The notes beneath the pieces were generated by a model. That model had not been told where the DNA came from. It ran no database searches and saw only the letters and a list, made by a program, of their open reading frames with translations. Of a stretch of DNA of 64,000 bases, positions 54,366-63,157 are shown piece after piece (position 1 is the first letter of the stretch; every line of letters starts with the position of its first letter). Made by a program: the position numbers and the translations under genes. Origin of the DNA: Algibacter_G agarivorans (GTDB taxonomy: Bacteria; Bacteroidota; Bacteroidia; Flavobacteriales; Flavobacteriaceae). The DNA is taken from NCBI RefSeq assembly GCF_039543245.1, contig NZ_BAABJJ010000044.1, forward strand, positions 124,001-188,000. The letters are read 5' to 3'.

Positions 54366-54506
54366 TATAATAGCGTTTACTTACCCTAATATTTGATTAT
54401 GAAAACTTTTAACAATTATAGAGCAAAAACAATTGTTAAATAATTAACATTTTGTTTAATATGTATAAATTTTTTATTTATTAATTTTTTATATGATTTA
54501 AAAAAA

Positions 54507-54514
54507 TATCTTTG
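54507..54514 (+). promoter_or_regulatory. -7 promoter element of lysA
   Basis: TATCTTTG matches TAnnTTTG perfectly, 17 bases before ATG 54532. No clear -33 TTG is seen. Confidence 0.6.
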
Positions 54515-54531
54515 ACAAAAAATTAAAGATT

Positions 54532-55767
54532 ATGACAGAAAATCAATTGCTGAAAATTGCACAGGATTTTGGAAGCCCCGTTTATGTATATGATGCAGAA
54601 AAAATAGAAGGGCAATATAAACGACTTACTGATGCGTTTAAAAACGTTAAGAAGTTAAAGCTTAATTATGCAGTTAAAGCATTGTCTAACATATCTATAC
54701 TTAAACTTTTCAAATCTTTAGGTTCTGGAATTGACACAGTGTCTATTCAAGAAGTCCAATTGGGCTTAGCGGCAGGTTTTTCTCCGGATCAAATTATTTA
54801 CACACCCAACGGAGTCTCTTTACTAGAAATTGAAGAAGCTGCAAAATTAGGGGTTAAAATAAATATTGATAATTTATCTATCCTAGAACAATTTGGAACT
54901 AAACATCCAAAAACACCAGTATGTATTCGTATTAACCCACATGTTATGGCTGGTGGAAATGCAAATATATCTGTAGGTCATATTGATTCTAAATTTGGAA
55001 TTTCAATTCATCAAATACCTCATATTCTTCGTATTGTAGAAAATACTAAAATGACAATAAATGGAATTCACATGCATACCGGTAGTGATATTTTAGATAT
55101 TGAAGTGTTTTTATATGCTAGTGAAATATTATTTGAAACAGCGAAACAATTTAAAAACTTAGATTTCATAGATTTTGGATCTGGTTTTAAAGTGCCTTAC
55201 AAGCAAGGTGATATTGAAACTAATATTGAAGAATTAGGAAAAAAACTATCTGCTAGATTTAATGAATTCTGTGCAGAATACGGTAAAGATTTAACCTTAG
55301 CCTTTGAACCAGGCAAGTTTTTGGTAAGTGAGTCTGGTAATTTTTTAACTAAAGTAAATGCTGTAAAGCAAACCACATCAACAGTTTTTGCTCAAGTAGA
55401 TTCTGGTTTTAATCATTTAATACGTCCTATGTTTTATGGGTCTCATCATGATATTATTAATATTTCAAACCTAAAAGGGCGTGAGCGTTTTTATACCGTT
55501 GTAGGTTATATATGCGAAACGGATACATTTGGAAATAACCGACGTATCAATGAAATTAATGAAGGTGATATTTTATGTTTTAAAAATGCTGGAGCATATT
55601 GCTTCTCAATGGCTAGTAATTACAACTCTCGTTTTCGCCCAGCTGAGGTGTTATGGTATAATAACAAAGCCCATTTAATTAGAAAGAGAGAAACTTTTGA
55701 AGACATTATAAAAAATCAAATTGAAGTTGATTTTTCAACTAAAAAAGAAAAAGCAGTTTCTGTTTAA
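54532..55767 (+). CDS. lysA: Diaminopimelate decarboxylase
   Basis: 411 residues. PLP-dependent fold III decarboxylase: the Schiff-base Lys49 is in LKLNYAVKALSN; HMHTGSDI, DFGSGFKVPY and EPGKFLVSESG follow; the C-terminal motif CFKNAGAYCFSMASNYNSRF carries the Tyr near the active site. It makes L-lysine from meso-diaminopimelate, the last step of the pathway in which DapD (17023-17838) acts earlier. It is monocistronic with its own promoter and terminator. Confidence 0.96.
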   Translation: MTENQLLKIAQDFGSPVYVYDAEKIEGQYKRLTDAFKNVKKLKLNYAVKALSNISILKLFKSLGSGIDTVSIQEVQLGLAAGFSPDQIIYTPNGVSLLEIEEAAKLGVKINIDNLSILEQFGTKHPKTPVCIRINPHVMAGGNANISVGHIDSKFGISIHQIPHILRIVENTKMTINGIHMHTGSDILDIEVFLYASEILFETAKQFKNLDFIDFGSGFKVPYKQGDIETNIEELGKKLSARFNEFCAEYGKDLTLAFEPGKFLVSESGNFLTKVNAVKQTTSTVFAQVDSGFNHLIRPMFYGSHHDIINISNLKGRERFYTVVGYICETDTFGNNRRINEINEGDILCFKNAGAYCFSMASNYNSRFRPAEVLWYNNKAHLIRKRETFEDIIKNQIEVDFSTKKEKAVSV

Positions 55768-55793
55768 AATTTTAAATTTATAAATCGAAAAAG

Positions 55794-55829
55794 GTGTTTC
55801 TTCATTTACATAGAAGAAACGCTTTTTTT
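55794..55829 (+). terminator. Intrinsic terminator of lysA
   Basis: GTGTTTCTTC (55794-55803) pairs with GAAGAAACGC (55813-55822), ten pairs with one G-U, nine-base loop, followed by seven T. Confidence 0.88.
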
Positions 55830-55849
55830 ATTTAAAAATAAAGGGTATA

Positions 55850-56141
55850 CTATTCCTTAACAAATTTAAAAGGCAATATGCCTTTATTTGTTGTAACAAT
55901 TGCTAAATAAAGTCCTGCATTTAATTCTTCAACCTACAAACTATTTGTGCTTGTATTCGGTTTTATAATTTGTCTACCACTAATATCAGAAATAGTTATC
56001 GAACTAATAACTACATCTTTACTTAATTTAAAATTCAAATCACTTCTAACTAAAGCAGTAAAAATGCTTAATGCTACCTTAAAAATTTCATTCTCAGAAA
56101 TACCTAAAGTAATTTTTGAGAACGAAATTTTATCTGGCTAA
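55850..56141 (-). pseudogene. Degraded C-terminal T9SS type A sorting domain
   Basis: Read on the minus strand this gap encodes VRSDLNFKLSKDVVISSITI, DISGRQIIKPNTSTNSL, then a TAG stop, then VEELNAGLYLAIVTTNKGIL and PFKFVKE before the final stop at 55850-55852. That is the usual type A sorting domain (PNP..D.l.l......i.i.D..G........l....L..GlYl......g....k...k), with the PNP motif lost and an internal stop where Asn or Ile-Asn would be expected. No start or preceding domain remains within the 521-base gap, so it is a relic of a larger secreted protein gene. A plus-strand frame across the same region is only its shadow. Confidence 0.75.
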
Positions 56142-56288
56142 ATTATAAAAAACGAGGTCTTTAACCCATATTTGTAGCCATACAAGGAGCTTAATATAGG
56201 ATTTACTTTCATTTATGTTTAAAAAATGAAATTTATCAAGGTTTACTCTAAAAATCCATCTATTTTTGAGAAATAACAAAAATTTTTA

Positions 56289-57209
56289 ATGAATTTCACA
56301 AACCCATTAGTATATGGTGTTCCTTGTTTTCTTGGTCTCATCTTACTTGAATTAGTTTATAGCAAACACAATAAAAGAAAAAAAGATTTATATAAATGGA
56401 AAGATTTAGCGGCTAGCCTTACCATGGGTATAGGCTCAACCATTCTTGCTCCGCTTACTAAAACTATAGCAGCCATTGTACTTTTTAATTTTGTTTACGA
56501 AGTTTTTAATCCAGAAATTGATGGTATTCGTACTAATATTATGGGATGGAAATCTTTTGGCTATGCTTGGTATATATGGTTGATTTGTCAATTATTAGAC
56601 GATTTTAGCTATTATTGGTTTCATAGGCAAAACCACAATGTCCGGTTTCTTTGGGCAGCTCATATTGTACACCATTCATCAGATAATTTTAATTTAGGAA
56701 CTGCTGTAAGAAACGGTTGGTTTACTATTTTTTACAAGCCTTTTTTCTACATGTGGATTCCTGCACTTGGTTTCCCTCCAGAAATGCTCGTGGTCTGTTT
56801 AGGTATTGAGGCGCTGTGGCAATTCCAGTTGCATTCGGTATATGTTCCTAAAATGGGTATTATCGAAAAAATATTCAATACACACACCATGCACCAGGTA
56901 CACCATGCTCAGAACATTGAATATATGGATAAAAACCATGGTGGTTTTTTAAATATTTTTGATAAGCTTTTTGGGACATGGAAAGAACTAGATGAAACTA
57001 TTGATATTAAATATGGTGTTACTAAAGCACCAAATTCATATAACCCTTTAGTTATTCTAACGCATGAATATAAAGATATATGGAGTGATATGAAGAAAAC
57101 TAAAAACTGGTATCATAAATTCATGTATGCTTTTGGGGCTCCTGGCTGGAGCCATGATGGTAGCACACTAACTATCAAACAGCAACAAAATCTCCAAAAA
57201 AGTAAATAA
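56289..57209 (+). CDS. Sterol desaturase / fatty acid hydroxylase superfamily protein
   Basis: 306 residues with about four to five transmembrane segments. The di-iron His clusters are HRQNH (HxxxH), HIVHH (HxxHH) and HQVHH, plus HAQNIEYMDKNHGG. The closest match by eye is the group acting on alkylglycerols, sterols or fatty acids. It should be an inner-membrane oxygenase; substrate unknown. It is followed by a strong palindromic terminator, so it is separate from the genes downstream. Confidence 0.87.
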   Translation: MNFTNPLVYGVPCFLGLILLELVYSKHNKRKKDLYKWKDLAASLTMGIGSTILAPLTKTIAAIVLFNFVYEVFNPEIDGIRTNIMGWKSFGYAWYIWLICQLLDDFSYYWFHRQNHNVRFLWAAHIVHHSSDNFNLGTAVRNGWFTIFYKPFFYMWIPALGFPPEMLVVCLGIEALWQFQLHSVYVPKMGIIEKIFNTHTMHQVHHAQNIEYMDKNHGGFLNIFDKLFGTWKELDETIDIKYGVTKAPNSYNPLVILTHEYKDIWSDMKKTKNWYHKFMYAFGAPGWSHDGSTLTIKQQQNLQKSK

Positions 57210-57210
57210 T

Positions 57211-57246
57211 AAAAATGCTTAACATATGTTAAGCATTTTTTGATTT
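57211..57246. terminator. Terminator after the hydroxylase gene
   Basis: A perfect 30-base palindrome (57211-57240, core TGCTTAACATATGTTAAGCA) with A run on the left and T run on the right; usable in both directions. Confidence 0.85.
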
Positions 57247-57524
57247 AACAGCTTATTTTATGAATATTTTCACAAAATATTTGTTATGTTTTAAAAAATA
57301 TCTTAATATTATTAAATAATCCCCCCTAGTCTTTTTAATTAATAGCTTTAAATAAAAGACTTTATGAAAAAATCCTCTTGTAGTTGTTTCAACAAGAAAC
57401 AAAATTTATCCTTTAGTATTCTCATCCCTTTTTTATTTCATTCTAATAGCAGACCTTATTATTGATTAAACATACAGTTTAATCAATAAACGCGTACATA
57501 TTAACAAACCAAAAACCAATCATA
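57247..57524. promoter_or_regulatory. Leader region of the SnoaL-DUF418-MFS-SGNH locus, with inverted repeat
   Basis: About 280 bases without a convincing gene. A perfect inverted repeat ATTGATTAAAC-ATACA-GTTTAATCAAT is at 57461-57487, a good operator or hairpin candidate, 38 bases before ATG 57525. A 33-codon frame (57364-57465, MKKSSCSCFNKKQ) starts just before it and may be chance. The leader ends AAACCAAAAACCAAT (57506-57520), a motif also found before 44188 and 61097. Confidence 0.5.
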
Positions 57525-58400
57525 ATGAAAAATTTATTCACGCTTTTTATTTTTTCACTCCTATTTTGTACAACATCTTGTAATAATTCTAAAGTTGAAA
57601 ACAACATTAAAATGTATTCAAATGTCTGGGATGAAATCATTAATAATGGTAAACTAGATCTAATTAATGACACAAATTTTGATAAAGACATTACACTTAT
57701 CTATAATCCAGAAAACGTAGTAGGTATTGAAAACTTTAAAGACTATTACAACAATTTTATCACAGGTTTTTCTGATGTCAAATTCACAATTGTAGATGTC
57801 TTTGGTCAAGGCGATAAACTTGTAAAGCATTGGCATTATAAAGGTACACATTCTGGAGATTTCTTTGGAATACCAGCAACGGGAAAAACAGTAGATCTTA
57901 AGGGAGTCACATTGGTTAAGATGAAAGATGGCAAAATTGCTCAAGAACAAGATTTTATGGACAATATGCTGTTTATGCAACAATTGGGAATTGTGTCTTC
58001 GCCAGAAAATATTAAAGTTATTGATGGACTATATAAAGCTTTTGGAATTGGAGATATTCCAACGGTACTTACGGTCCTCGACCCTAAAGTGGTGTGGAAT
58101 GAAGCCGAAGGAAATGCTTATGCAGATGGTAATCCATACATAGGACCCGATGCTGTTTTAAATGGCATTTTCGCTAGAGTGGGAGAAGACTATGAGTTTT
58201 TTAAAGTTGCAGACTTAAAACTTCTAGATATGTCAAACAACCAAGTTCTTGCTACTCTACGTTACAATGGAAAACTAAAAAAGAATGGTGCTGTTATCGA
58301 TGCTCAAGTCGCACATCTTTGGTCATTAAATGACGGGAAAGTTATTGCATTTCAGCAATATGTTGATACCAAACATCTTAATGATGCCATAAACAAATAA
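57525..58400 (+). CDS. Lipoprotein with two SnoaL-like domains
   Basis: 291 residues. The lipoprotein signal ends CTTSC with Cys19. A first SnoaL/ester-cyclase-like domain at about 28-155 has VKHWHYKGTHSGDFFGIPAT and GKTVDLKGVTLVKMKDGKI; a second at about 160-285 has GLYKAFGIGDIPTVLTVLDP and HLWSLNDGKVIAFQQYVD. SnoaL folds are small cone-shaped barrels used as cyclases, isomerases or ligand binders. It lies eight bases upstream of the DUF418 gene, so they are probably one operon. Catalytic role not certain. Confidence 0.8.
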   Translation: MKNLFTLFIFSLLFCTTSCNNSKVENNIKMYSNVWDEIINNGKLDLINDTNFDKDITLIYNPENVVGIENFKDYYNNFITGFSDVKFTIVDVFGQGDKLVKHWHYKGTHSGDFFGIPATGKTVDLKGVTLVKMKDGKIAQEQDFMDNMLFMQQLGIVSSPENIKVIDGLYKAFGIGDIPTVLTVLDPKVVWNEAEGNAYADGNPYIGPDAVLNGIFARVGEDYEFFKVADLKLLDMSNNQVLATLRYNGKLKKNGAVIDAQVAHLWSLNDGKVIAFQQYVDTKHLNDAINK

Positions 58401-58407
58401 TATTGAA

Positions 58408-59709
58408 ATGGGAAACGAAACCAACCAAGCCCATTTCGAACCTACAAAACAAAAATCACGAATAAACGCTTTAGATGTTATTAGAGGAATAGCGCTTTTA
58501 GGTATCCTTTTAATGAATATAAATGGTATGGGACTTCCATACGCTTATTCGGACCCTAGCGTTTCTGGTGGTTCAGAAGGACTAAATTTACAAGTTTGGA
58601 TCGTAAATGAAATGTTATTTGAAGGCACTATGCGCGGTTTATTCACCTTATTATTTGGTGCTGGAGTTATCTTATTAACAAAAAGACTTGAAAACGGTGG
58701 CGCAGGAATATCTACCGCAGATATTTATTATCGCAGAATTTTGTGGCTTTTAATTTTCGGTTTAATCAACGTATGGGTTTTACTATGGCATGGCGACATT
58801 TTATTTCCATATGCCATTTTTGGTCTAATGCTATTTCCTTTTAGAAATACAAGTGTTAAAAACCTAATCATAGCAGGTTGTTTATTAATTTGTATTGGAG
58901 TTTTATGGGATATTAGTGATTATAATACCGATTTACAAACTCAAAAAGTTGGATTAGAAGCACAAGTACTTAAAGACCAAGGCACGGAATTATCAGAAGT
59001 ACAAGAAAAAGACCTGAAGAATTGGGGAAAACTCAACACAAAGAAAACCCCTGAAGAGGTTAATGAATACATCGAAAAAATGCATCAAGGGTATTGGGCA
59101 ATTGCTACCGAAAAGGTAAAAATGAATCAATTCATGCAAACTTGGTTTCCTTACAGAATTTGGAGTTGGGATATTTTAAGCTTTATGTTATTAGGTATGG
59201 CATTTTTTAAACTTCAAATTTTTCATGGTGAACGCTCTAATACATATTACCTCATCATGTTAATTACGGGTTACCTAATAGGTTTAACAATAAACTATCT
59301 AGAAACCTCAGCGATTTTAGATAGTAATTTTGACAAACTAACGATGCACAAAGCAGGCATGACCTATCAAATCGGACGCTTATTTACAACCATTGGGCAT
59401 ATTGGTTTGTTTATGTTATTTATTAAATCTGGAATATTAGATTTTCTTCAAAAAGCTCTGGCCGCAGTTGGAAGAATGGCACTAACCAATTATTTGATGC
59501 ATAGTGTTATCACTACCACATTATTTTATGGATTCGGGTTCTCGCTATTTGGTGATTTACAACGATTTGAACTGTATTACATCGTTGGGGGTATTTGGGT
59601 TCTTCAATTAATTTTTAGCCCTATATGGTTAAAACACTTTCATTATGGCCCTGTGGAATGGCTTTGGCGCTCTTTAACATATAACAAGAAACAGGCATTT
59701 AAAATTTAA
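58408..59709 (+). CDS. DUF418 membrane protein
   Basis: 433 residues with about ten hydrophobic segments. N-terminal part RINALDVIRGIALLGILLMNINGM and GLFTLLFGAGVILL, then the DUF418 domain at about 270-425 (GRMALTNYLMHSVITTTLFYG, PVEWLWRSLTY). The architecture resembles the acyltransferase-3/HGSNAT-type membrane acyltransferases, with conserved His in LLWHGDILFPYAIFG and NYLMHS. Biochemical function is not established for DUF418. It is between the SnoaL lipoprotein and the MFS gene, eight and 14 bases away. Confidence 0.85.
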   Translation: MGNETNQAHFEPTKQKSRINALDVIRGIALLGILLMNINGMGLPYAYSDPSVSGGSEGLNLQVWIVNEMLFEGTMRGLFTLLFGAGVILLTKRLENGGAGISTADIYYRRILWLLIFGLINVWVLLWHGDILFPYAIFGLMLFPFRNTSVKNLIIAGCLLICIGVLWDISDYNTDLQTQKVGLEAQVLKDQGTELSEVQEKDLKNWGKLNTKKTPEEVNEYIEKMHQGYWAIATEKVKMNQFMQTWFPYRIWSWDILSFMLLGMAFFKLQIFHGERSNTYYLIMLITGYLIGLTINYLETSAILDSNFDKLTMHKAGMTYQIGRLFTTIGHIGLFMLFIKSGILDFLQKALAAVGRMALTNYLMHSVITTTLFYGFGFSLFGDLQRFELYYIVGGIWVLQLIFSPIWLKHFHYGPVEWLWRSLTYNKKQAFKI

Positions 59710-59723
59710 AACAAAACTCTTCT

Positions 59724-61067
59724 ATGCAAAAAAACAAAAATTATTTCATAAAATTTAACAATCGTTTTTTATCTGAAAACCCTGTTTTAAGATATCTAAA
59801 TTTTTCTTTACTTTATTTAGCCCAAGGTGCCCCCGAAGGAATTACATTTTACGCCATTCCGGCATGGTTGGCAATGAATAATAAAACACCGATGGAAATT
59901 GCAAGTTTTGTTGCTGTTATTAGTATTCCATGGAGTTTTAAAATTCTTATTGCTCCTATTATGGATCGTTACACTATTTTATCAATGGGTCGTAAAAGAC
60001 CATGGGTTATTATCGGGCAATTAGGCCTAATAATCAGTTTTTTGTCCATTGGATTTGTACAAGACCCTTTAAATAATTTGGATGGTTTGATGATAGCAGG
60101 TTTTTTTATTAGTTTTTTTGGTGCATTCCAAGATGTGGCAACAGATGGCATGGCGGTAGAAGTTATACCAGAAAACGAACAAGCACGTGCTAATGGTCTT
60201 ATGTGGGGCTCTAAAGCTATTGGCGTTTCCTTAACACTTGTTATAGGAACAGCATTAATTAATGCTCTAGGTTTTTCTACTGCTATCCCATTTATGTCTG
60301 TTGCTTTTGCTTTTTTTATTTTAGTTCCCTTGCTTATTAGAGAAAGACCAGGAGAAAAATTGATGCCTTGGACAAATGGTAAGTCTTCGGCATATGCAAA
60401 ATCTATTCAACTTGGTAGTTGGAAAAAAATATTTAAAGGGCTTTTAAAAGTAGTAATTCTTCCATCTAGTATATTTATGGCCATCGCTATATGTTTTAAT
60501 GGTATGCTAAATGGATTAATTGACACACTATTACCAATTTATACTATTCAAGAATTAGGATGGACTAATACGTCCTATTCACAAATATACTCCATAACAT
60601 CTTTGATAAGTGGTTTGTTTGGAATGTTTGCAGGCGGTGCTTTAGTAGACTTTTTTGGAGAAAAAAAAATGCTTACTATTTATCTTTTATCAACGATAAC
60701 TTTGCTTTTTGCAATTGGTCTAACATCGGCTCTTTGGGGGTTTAACCAATATGTTTTTGGGTTTATTCTATTATCAACTTTATTGGCAACTTTTATAAGT
60801 ATTGCATTTTTTGCAACAGCAATGAAATTAAGTTATAAAACCGTTGCAGCGACTCAGTTTACGCTTTATATGGCTATATCAAATTCAGGGAGAGCCTATG
60901 GATCAGGTCTTGTCGGTACTTTATCAGAGCTTTTTAGCTGGGAACATATTTTTTTACTAATTGCTATTGCTCCATTAATAACTATTATAATGATTCAATT
61001 TATAAATTTTATTAAACATAAAAATTCTATTAAAAATTTTTCAAAACCTATTTTAATTAAACCATAA
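59724..61067 (+). CDS. MFS transporter, AmpG-like
   Basis: 447 residues, 12 transmembrane segments by hydropathy. Opening FSLLYLAQGAPEGITFYAIPAWLA and MDRYTILSMGRKRPWVIIGQ are typical of the AmpG / acetyl-CoA transporter group of the major facilitator superfamily; AFQDVATDGMAVEVIPENEQARANG is the conserved middle loop. AmpG imports muropeptides in enterobacteria, while the related eukaryotic protein carries acetyl-CoA. The substrate here is not known. It sits in the same run as DUF418 and the SGNH-like genes. Confidence 0.86.
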   Translation: MQKNKNYFIKFNNRFLSENPVLRYLNFSLLYLAQGAPEGITFYAIPAWLAMNNKTPMEIASFVAVISIPWSFKILIAPIMDRYTILSMGRKRPWVIIGQLGLIISFLSIGFVQDPLNNLDGLMIAGFFISFFGAFQDVATDGMAVEVIPENEQARANGLMWGSKAIGVSLTLVIGTALINALGFSTAIPFMSVAFAFFILVPLLIRERPGEKLMPWTNGKSSAYAKSIQLGSWKKIFKGLLKVVILPSSIFMAIAICFNGMLNGLIDTLLPIYTIQELGWTNTSYSQIYSITSLISGLFGMFAGGALVDFFGEKKMLTIYLLSTITLLFAIGLTSALWGFNQYVFGFILLSTLLATFISIAFFATAMKLSYKTVAATQFTLYMAISNSGRAYGSGLVGTLSELFSWEHIFLLIAIAPLITIIMIQFINFIKHKNSIKNFSKPILIKP

Positions 61068-61096
61068 ATAAAAGAATCAACCAAAAACCAACCAAA

Positions 61097-62122
61097 ATGA
61101 ATTTAAAACAATCACTCCTCATAGCTTTTACTATTAGCTTATTAAGCCTAGGCGTCTGGGAAGTTTATTGGCGAACCCAAGGTTATTATCCAAATCTGGA
61201 TGATAACGATGCGCTTTGGGCAGTAGAACGTGCTAAAGTTGATGAATTATCTAAAGATGATGTGGTTCTCATTGGCTCATCAAGAGTTCATTTTGATATT
61301 CAATTAGACATATGGCAAGAAAAAACTGGCAAAAAACCTATTCAGTTAGCAAGTGGAGGTTGTTCTCCGTTACCTATTTTTCATGACATTGTTAACACTT
61401 CAAAATTTAACGGAACTATTTTAGTTGGTGTAACTCCGCCTCTATTTTTTTCAACCACATTTCCCGAAGCAAACCCTTGGGCGTGGCCGTTGGCAAGAGT
61501 AAATCATTTTCATGATAGAACTTATACACAACGTTTAAATCATAAACTATCCATACCACTTCAAAATAGTTTTGCTTTTATAAGCGAAGTTCAAGGTGTT
61601 GATGGTCTTAAATTAAAAGAGCTTATCGGTAAAGTAAAAATAGGAGATAGAGCTGCAGATCCAATGCCGCCTTTTCATGAGTTTTCTGACATCAGACTAG
61701 ACAGAAATGTTAGAATGTGGAAGCGAATGGAAACAGACACCGCCTATGCTAATACTGTAATACGGGTATGGCAGTTCTTTATGAACAGTGACGGGCCACC
61801 TCCAGACAAAAAATCAACCATGGCGTTTTTTCTAAAAGACCTGAAAACGTTTAAAGAAAAAGGAGGTCGTGTTATTTTACTTAGATGCCCGTCTTCTGAT
61901 GATTTTAGAGAAATAGAAAAAAAGATCACTCCTAGAGATACGGTCTGGGATGATTTAGTGGCAAAATCAAATGTGAGAGCATACCACTTTGAAGATTACC
62001 CACAGCTACAAAATTTAGAACTCCCTGAATATTCTCATTTAAAAGCAGACCATGCTGATTACTTTACTGTAGAACTAATAAAAATTTTAAAACAAGACAA
62101 CGCAATTCCTAACCAAAAATGA
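61097..62122 (+). CDS. SGNH-like membrane-anchored protein, copy 1
   Basis: 341 residues. An uncleaved N-terminal membrane anchor (about 6-24) is followed by an alpha/beta domain with VVLIGSSRVHFDI at 57-69 (Gly60-Ser61-Ser62-Arg63, in the place of the GDS nucleophile block), GGCSPLPIFHD, ILVGVTPP, and a C-terminal PEYSHLKADHADYF with His314. The last block in SGNH hydrolases is DxxH; here it is ExxH. The domain would face the periplasm. Such proteins often partner with membrane O-acyltransferases. First of three tandem copies; it overlaps copy 2 by four bases (62119-62122). Confidence 0.72.
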   Translation: MNLKQSLLIAFTISLLSLGVWEVYWRTQGYYPNLDDNDALWAVERAKVDELSKDDVVLIGSSRVHFDIQLDIWQEKTGKKPIQLASGGCSPLPIFHDIVNTSKFNGTILVGVTPPLFFSTTFPEANPWAWPLARVNHFHDRTYTQRLNHKLSIPLQNSFAFISEVQGVDGLKLKELIGKVKIGDRAADPMPPFHEFSDIRLDRNVRMWKRMETDTAYANTVIRVWQFFMNSDGPPPDKKSTMAFFLKDLKTFKEKGGRVILLRCPSSDDFREIEKKITPRDTVWDDLVAKSNVRAYHFEDYPQLQNLELPEYSHLKADHADYFTVELIKILKQDNAIPNQK

Positions 62123-63144
62123 AATTAAAACAATCATTAATAATTGCCATTATTTTAGCCATTATAGGGACAATTTTCTGGGAGCTCTACTGGCGTTCTC
62201 AAGGACTACATCCAACCCTAAATGATGAAAAAGCACTTTGGGCAATGACCAGAGCCAAGGTGGAAACAGCCACTAAAGAAGATGTTATTATACTAGGATC
62301 CTCTAGGGCTTATTTCGACATTCAGGTAGATCAATGGAAAAAATCTACTGGAAGGGAACCCTTACAATTAGCTTCTACAGGGTCTTCTCCTCTACCAACC
62401 TTTCATGACATTGTAAACAACACAGACTTTAACGGAACCGTTATAGTGGGAGTCACCCCAGGGTTACTATTTTCAACCACCTTTCCCAAGGCATTTCCTT
62501 GGAAAAGACCACAATCTAAAGTGGACTTTTACTTTGATAGAACCTATGCGCAACGACTTAATTTCTTATTGTCCGTTCCGCTGCAACAAAATTTAGTCTT
62601 GATGTCTGCCGATGAAGAAGAATGGGATGATGATATTGATTTAAAAGCCTTATTAAAACGTGTGGATTGGGGTAAGCGGGATACAATCCCCCCTGCTCCT
62701 CCGTTCTTTAATTTTGGAGATACTTCTATACCAAGAAATATGAGCATGACGCCCAGAACGGTAAAAGATACTGTTTTTGCTAACTCCATTATTGACGTAT
62801 GGCACTACTTCGGTAAAGGAGCTCCACCACCAGACAAGGATGCCACCACCAAATTTTTCATGAAAGATATAGAAAAATTCAAAGAAAAAGGAGGCAACCT
62901 TATTTTAGTAAGACCACCATCCAGTGGTGGTGTAAGAATGGGAGAAAAGATGGGGCTTCCAAGACAGAAGTTTTGGGATTCATTAGTTAAAGTAGCTAAA
63001 GTAAAAAGTTACCATTTTGAGGATTATGAGCAATTAAAAGATCTAGTATGTCCAGAAGAATCACATTTATCATTAGATGATGCCAATTTTTTTACTACTG
63101 AACTTGTAAAAATCATGAAAGCCGATGGCGCATTGTCCAACTAA
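62119..63144 (+). CDS. SGNH-like membrane-anchored protein, copy 2
   Basis: 341 residues, the same length as copy 1 and alignable over its whole length. It has VIILGSSRAYFDIQVDQW, STGSSPLPTFHDIV, TVIVGVTPGLLFSTTFP and the C-terminal CPEESHLSLDDANFF, again ExxH. Its insertion DEEEWDDDIDLKALLKRVDW is more acidic. Start and stop coupling (ATGA) with copy 1 supports co-translation. A role parallel to copy 1, perhaps with a different acceptor, is inferred. Confidence 0.72.
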   Translation: MKLKQSLIIAIILAIIGTIFWELYWRSQGLHPTLNDEKALWAMTRAKVETATKEDVIILGSSRAYFDIQVDQWKKSTGREPLQLASTGSSPLPTFHDIVNNTDFNGTVIVGVTPGLLFSTTFPKAFPWKRPQSKVDFYFDRTYAQRLNFLLSVPLQQNLVLMSADEEEWDDDIDLKALLKRVDWGKRDTIPPAPPFFNFGDTSIPRNMSMTPRTVKDTVFANSIIDVWHYFGKGAPPPDKDATTKFFMKDIEKFKEKGGNLILVRPPSSGGVRMGEKMGLPRQKFWDSLVKVAKVKSYHFEDYEQLKDLVCPEESHLSLDDANFFTTELVKIMKADGALSN

Positions 63145-63157
63145 AAAAAAGCAATAT

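Noticed and set aside
55947..56141. 64-codon plus-strand frame after lysA
   Set aside because: It is the shadow of a degraded type A sorting domain on the minus strand, whose residues are clearly recognisable.
57364..57465. 33-codon frame MKKSSCSCFNKKQ... before the SnoaL gene
   Set aside because: Short, AT-rich, no promoter at the right distance and no recognisable homology; kept only as part of the leader region description.
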